From contig JAQVGK010000128.1 of the NCBI GenBank assembly GCA_028696755.1, forward strand, positions 1 to 8,433: DNA of 8,433 nt, in the 5' to 3' direction. Shown one piece after another: positions 5,714 through 8,433 of this stretch. The stretch comes from Bacteroidales bacterium. GTDB lineage: Bacteria; Bacteroidota; Bacteroidia; Bacteroidales; ML635J-15. Numbering within the stretch: the first letter of the stretch is position 1; each line of letters opens with the position of its first letter. The position numbers and the translations under genes are program-made. The notes beneath the pieces were generated by a model. That model was given only the letters and a program-made list of their open reading frames with translations. It ran no database searches and was not told the origin of the DNA.

Positions 5714-8433
5714 TTAAATATCAAATTCAGTATCAAGGCTAAAATCACAGGATATAATGCTCAGAAATCTCGCATAACCTGAAACCGTTCCATTTACATG
5801 GCGATTATAATATCTTAAGCGTCCACTAAGTCCAACACTAGCAACTTCAAAATCGCCAAAAGTGCAGACATCTCCACTAGTTGTAACATCGAGACTGGCT
5901 CTAAAATCAACACTAAAATCCGCTTCTTCAATAGCAATATCCGGTCTATATCTTAAGGTTGCCATTATATCAGCTTGTAACGACATTTGTGCTCTAATTC
6001 CCAAACTACATACATCACCTCCAACTGAACCAGAAAACCCTGTTCTCAACAAAGCACCTAATCCTACTGTAAATCGATTTGGATCCATTGCGAAATAGCC
6101 TGTAATTCTCACTGGACCATTTGCACAACCAGGCTGAACAACAACAGGACTTTGTTTACTTGCCAGATTTACATGCCATGTATTAGGATTTATGTCGATG
6201 TGCAACTTGCCGTGCCCACATACAGCAGGTCCTTTTGCCTCTCCGAAAAAGTCGCCAACAAATTGTTGAGTTTGCTGTGTATAAGTCATACAACCCAAAC
6301 CTTCGATTACTGGGTTTTGTCCGGGAGCATTTCCCCAGTTGCTTGTAACTTCGAACCCGATGTCTTCAAGTCCTCCTGAAGCAGTAAACTTTACTTCCAT
6401 AGTCCCAGTCCCCTGTACAACTTCTCCTTTGCTGGCAAAATCAACATAATCTACCAAAACATACACGCCATAAGATACCGAAGGGTCGACGGTATAATCA
6501 ACTGTAATTTCTCCTGGTTCAAAGGAAATGTCTGGCATATCAAAGTCAATGTCCAAATCAGGTAATGTAACATCAATATCCGGAATCTTAGGAAAATGGA
6601 GCGACCAATCAGGCCATTCCAGCTTTGGTAGTTCAGGTATCTTTAAATATATCCCTCCCCAATCGATTCCAGGCCAAATCATAATAAAACGACAAAGATC
6701 CTTATCTGGGAACATGTCCTGAATTTCGGGCCAGGAAATACTAGGATGTTCAACTTTAATAACCGACCAGTCTTCATCATTCATAATAGCTTCAAGATCA
6801 TCATATTCGGGATCAGGCAGTTCATTTATTACTTTATCGAAAAGATAACCAGATAACTCGCAAACATCAGGGAATGTTGGCCATTGAATATTTGGCATCT
6901 GGCATAAAAGATCGCCCCATTGAACTCCTTGTGCATTATCAGCAATAACTTTTTCGCACCAGTTGTATCCCGGAAATACTTTTGCCAATCTATCGTATGT
7001 AAACTTGTGGTATTTATCCTGAATTCCACCTTCGGCATATTGTTGTTCAGCCAGAGCTCTTGCTTCAGCTGCAATCATTTGATTAAGAAATTCGGAATCT
7101 GCCGGACCATTTTCGGCAATAAAAGATTGTATTTGGTCAAAATCGGGCTCAGGGAATTTTTCTAAAACAGCGTTGAAAGCTGCTGTGTTAAGCTGGCACA
7201 AAAGAGACTTCATTTGCTCAACATTCAAATGATTCAAAATATTGCAAATGTCTGCTTCTGGCAAGTCTGGTAGCCCAATTTCAAGATCTCGAGTTTCCAA
7301 TCCCGGTTCTGGTATATTTGCAAAATCCATATTGCAGTCAACACCCACAGCAATGTTTGGGCGCATGTTATGATAAACACGACCTGTGATTCCTGTAATT
7401 TCTAAAGGGCCTAATTTCAATCCGGTTTTAGACATCTGAACTTTTTTCAAAGTTTTCTTTTTACCCTCAGGAACCTTTGCCTCATCTTCTGCTTCATGTC
7501 CCGAAGTGGATAATCCTATTTCTCCAAACCAATAAGACACGCCATCTTCCTTACCTGTTAAGAATTGTAACTTTGCTGCATATTCCTGAGGTTGCTTAAT
7601 CTTACCATCGAGCAAACCATAAAATGCATTTCCCCACACAGGATGGTTATTAGTTGCAACTAGTCCTCCTTCAAATTGCACGGCAGCTGTATTTATTCTG
7701 ATATATGGCAAATTTGCATAAACATTTTCAGGATCCGAATAGTACTCATCTTCAATTATGTAGTTTTGCACCCATGAAACGCTAGATAAATCATAACTAC
7801 TGTTTGTTCCAGTAAAGATTTGGTACGAGGCCATGTTAACCCTTGGAGGTTGATTCGACGCACCCGAAATGTCATCACCTAACATAATATATCCACTTAG
7901 GCCAATCAAATAAGATGAAGAATGTCGTCCAGCAGTAATACTATCTATCACCATCTCGTAGGTCCCATAATAAATAGCTTCGGCATGGTTTGTTATTGAT
8001 CTCTTTTGGTTAGGTGCTCCAAATCCAATATCATCATTACCCCAAATACATAAACCACTAACATTTGGAATATAGGTCTGAAGAAAAGGCCAATCCAAAT
8101 CAATATTTAATTCTAGTTTGTCTTTGTTTCTAAATAGTGCCTGGTTTATAGTTAGTTCAACTTTTAATCTCTCTTTATCAGAATTGATAATTATCTTTTT
8201 ACCAATCAAATTTTCGTCAAATTCGAGTGTCAAAAAGCCATCGTTGCTTACAGGAATATAAAATCCCATAAAATTATCCTGATTTAAAAAAGGAATTTTT
8301 GTATCACCTGTCAATTTCGTTTCCTCTTTTACAACCCCATCCTCTATGCTTATGCTGATTTCATTAATATTAGATTCAAACCCACAGTACAATGCTGTAT
8401 TATAGTTGACAAATGTTCCTTCTGTTCTAATAT
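5714..8433 (-). CDS. Very large cysteine-rich repeat protein of unknown family, 5' end outside window
   Basis: The frame is open from the right edge to a TAA at 5714, giving 905 visible residues. A TTG at 8392 could be mistaken for the start, but 13 in-frame codons precede it without a stop, so the true start is outside. Numbering from that TTG, residues 1-350 are beta-rich with a charged patch at 296-320 (HEAEDEAKVPEGKKKTLKK). Residues 360-590 hold a partly helical tandem repeat with conserved cysteines. Residues 585-627 are rich in Pro, Asp and Trp. Residues 628-892 are beta-rich with alternating polar and hydrophobic residues and a repeated 'GDVC..G' motif. There are 15 cysteines from residue 3 to 882, many for an exported protein. 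I do not recognise a family and no catalytic motif is visible. It precedes the FN3 gene by 3 bases. By context it is probably exported and may be the backbone or anchor of the operon's product; the signal peptide is not in view, so this is inference. Confidence 0.9.
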   Translation of the reverse strand, partial: IRTEGTFVNYNTALYCGFESNINEISISIEDGVVKEETKLTGDTKIPFLNQDNFMGFYIPVSNDGFLTLEFDENLIGKKIIINSDKERLKVELTINQALFRNKDKLELNIDLDWPFLQTYIPNVSGLCIWGNDDIGFGAPNQKRSITNHAEAIYYGTYEMVIDSITAGRHSSSYLIGLSGYIMLGDDISGASNQPPRVNMASYQIFTGTNSSYDLSSVSWVQNYIIEDEYYSDPENVYANLPYIRINTAAVQFEGGLVATNNHPVWGNAFYGLLDGKIKQPQEYAAKLQFLTGKEDGVSYWFGEIGLSTSGHEAEDEAKVPEGKKKTLKKVQMSKTGLKLGPLEITGITGRVYHNMRPNIAVGVDCNMDFANIPEPGLETRDLEIGLPDLPEADICNILNHLNVEQMKSLLCQLNTAAFNAVLEKFPEPDFDQIQSFIAENGPADSEFLNQMIAAEARALAEQQYAEGGIQDKYHKFTYDRLAKVFPGYNWCEKVIADNAQGVQWGDLLCQMPNIQWPTFPDVCELSGYLFDKVINELPDPEYDDLEAIMNDEDWSVIKVEHPSISWPEIQDMFPDKDLCRFIMIWPGIDWGGIYLKIPELPKLEWPDWSLHFPKIPDIDVTLPDLDIDFDMPDISFEPGEITVDYTVDPSVSYGVYVLVDYVDFASKGEVVQGTGTMEVKFTASGGLEDIGFEVTSNWGNAPGQNPVIEGLGCMTYTQQTQQFVGDFFGEAKGPAVCGHGKLHIDINPNTWHVNLASKQSPVVVQPGCANGPVRITGYFAMDPNRFTVGLGALLRTGFSGSVGGDVCSLGIRAQMSLQADIMATLRYRPDIAIEEADFSVDFRASLDVTTSGDVCTFGDFEVASVGLSGRLRYYNRHVNGTVSGYARFLSIISCDFSLDTEFDI
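5741..6022 (-). repeat. C-terminal 'GDVC' beta repeat in the large protein
   Basis: 'GGDVCSLG' (residues 791-798, TTG numbering) and 'SGDVCTFG' (839-846) recur 48 residues apart, each followed by alternating-residue strands (IRAQMSLQADIMATLRY; FEVASVGLSGRLRYY). A third, weaker copy may be 'SIISCDFSLD' near 878. This could be a beta-helix, a stacked sandwich or part of a barrel. Confidence 0.5.
6512..6637 (-). other. Pro/Asp/Trp-rich low-complexity segment in the large protein
   Basis: Residues 585-627 (TTG numbering) have short P-x-[IL]-x steps: 'IPELPKLEWPDWSLHFPKIP' followed by 'DIDVTLPDLDIDFDMPDISF'. Proline recurs every three to nine residues, with aspartate or tryptophan alternating with hydrophobic residues. 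The stretch is acidic and most likely an extended, non-helical connector between the repeat region and the beta-rich C-terminus. Confidence 0.6.
6623..7264 (-). repeat. Internal protein repeat with [LF]P-x4-C motif in the large gene
   Basis: Three units begin with [LF]P-x4-C: LPEADIC (residue 377 in TTG numbering), FPGYNWC (473) and FPDKDLC (561). Units 1 and 2 share 'LLCQ[LM]' at 397-401 and 495-499. A gapless match pairs residues 399-429 with 511-541 (CQLNTAAFNAVLEKFPEPDF against CELSGYLFDKVINELPDPEY). Unit 2 and unit 3 starts also align through 'W-G' and a final P (C479 to P500 against C567 to P586). Unit lengths are about 96 and 88 residues, and the third is cut short. Unit 1 has an extra Ala/Glu-rich piece (441-455) that looks helical. 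Confidence 0.7.

Noticed and set aside
8390..8392. TTG as start codon of the large gene
   Set aside because: The frame is open upstream to the window edge, and the residues after TTG do not form a signal peptide.

Overview
The window looks like chromosomal DNA of a Bacteroidota bacterium, from a free-living marine or gut-type Bacteroidales, Marinilabiliales or Flavobacteriia-like lineage; nothing here fixes the lineage further. The grounds are AT-rich DNA, start codons without a clear Shine-Dalgarno sequence, Sec signal peptides ending in ...A-Q, the Bacteroidota hallmark N-terminus 'QVGIN...LLVPRL' in two genes, and PKD and FN3 repeat proteins.

All genes lie on the minus strand, so they are read from right to left. 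In transcription order they are: (1) a very large protein, 5' end outside the window, at least 905 residues, cysteine-rich, with an internal tandem repeat, a Pro/Asp/Trp-rich stretch and a beta-rich C-terminus; (2) a 658-residue exported protein built almost entirely of FN3-like domains; (3) and (4) two tandem paralogous exported proteins of 367 and 352 residues with a phage tail-collar domain and HxH-rich, tail-fibre-like C-termini; (5) an exported PKD/Ig-like protein whose 3' end is outside the window. The four gaps are 3, 4, 12 and 10 bases, so this is almost certainly one operon with its promoter to the right of the window. There is no gene-free stretch over 20 bases and no RNA gene, mobile element or CRISPR array.

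The reading I favour (inference) is an extracellular or cell-surface assembly. Trimeric tail-fibre-like tips with possible HxH metal sites and an FN3 scaffold would be made together with a large cysteine-containing protein and a PKD adhesin-type protein. The Sec signals on four of the five proteins argue against a prophage or a cytoplasm-assembled contractile injection system, although the collar domain itself is tail-fibre-like. The large first gene has no family I recognise and is the most likely place for something undescribed.
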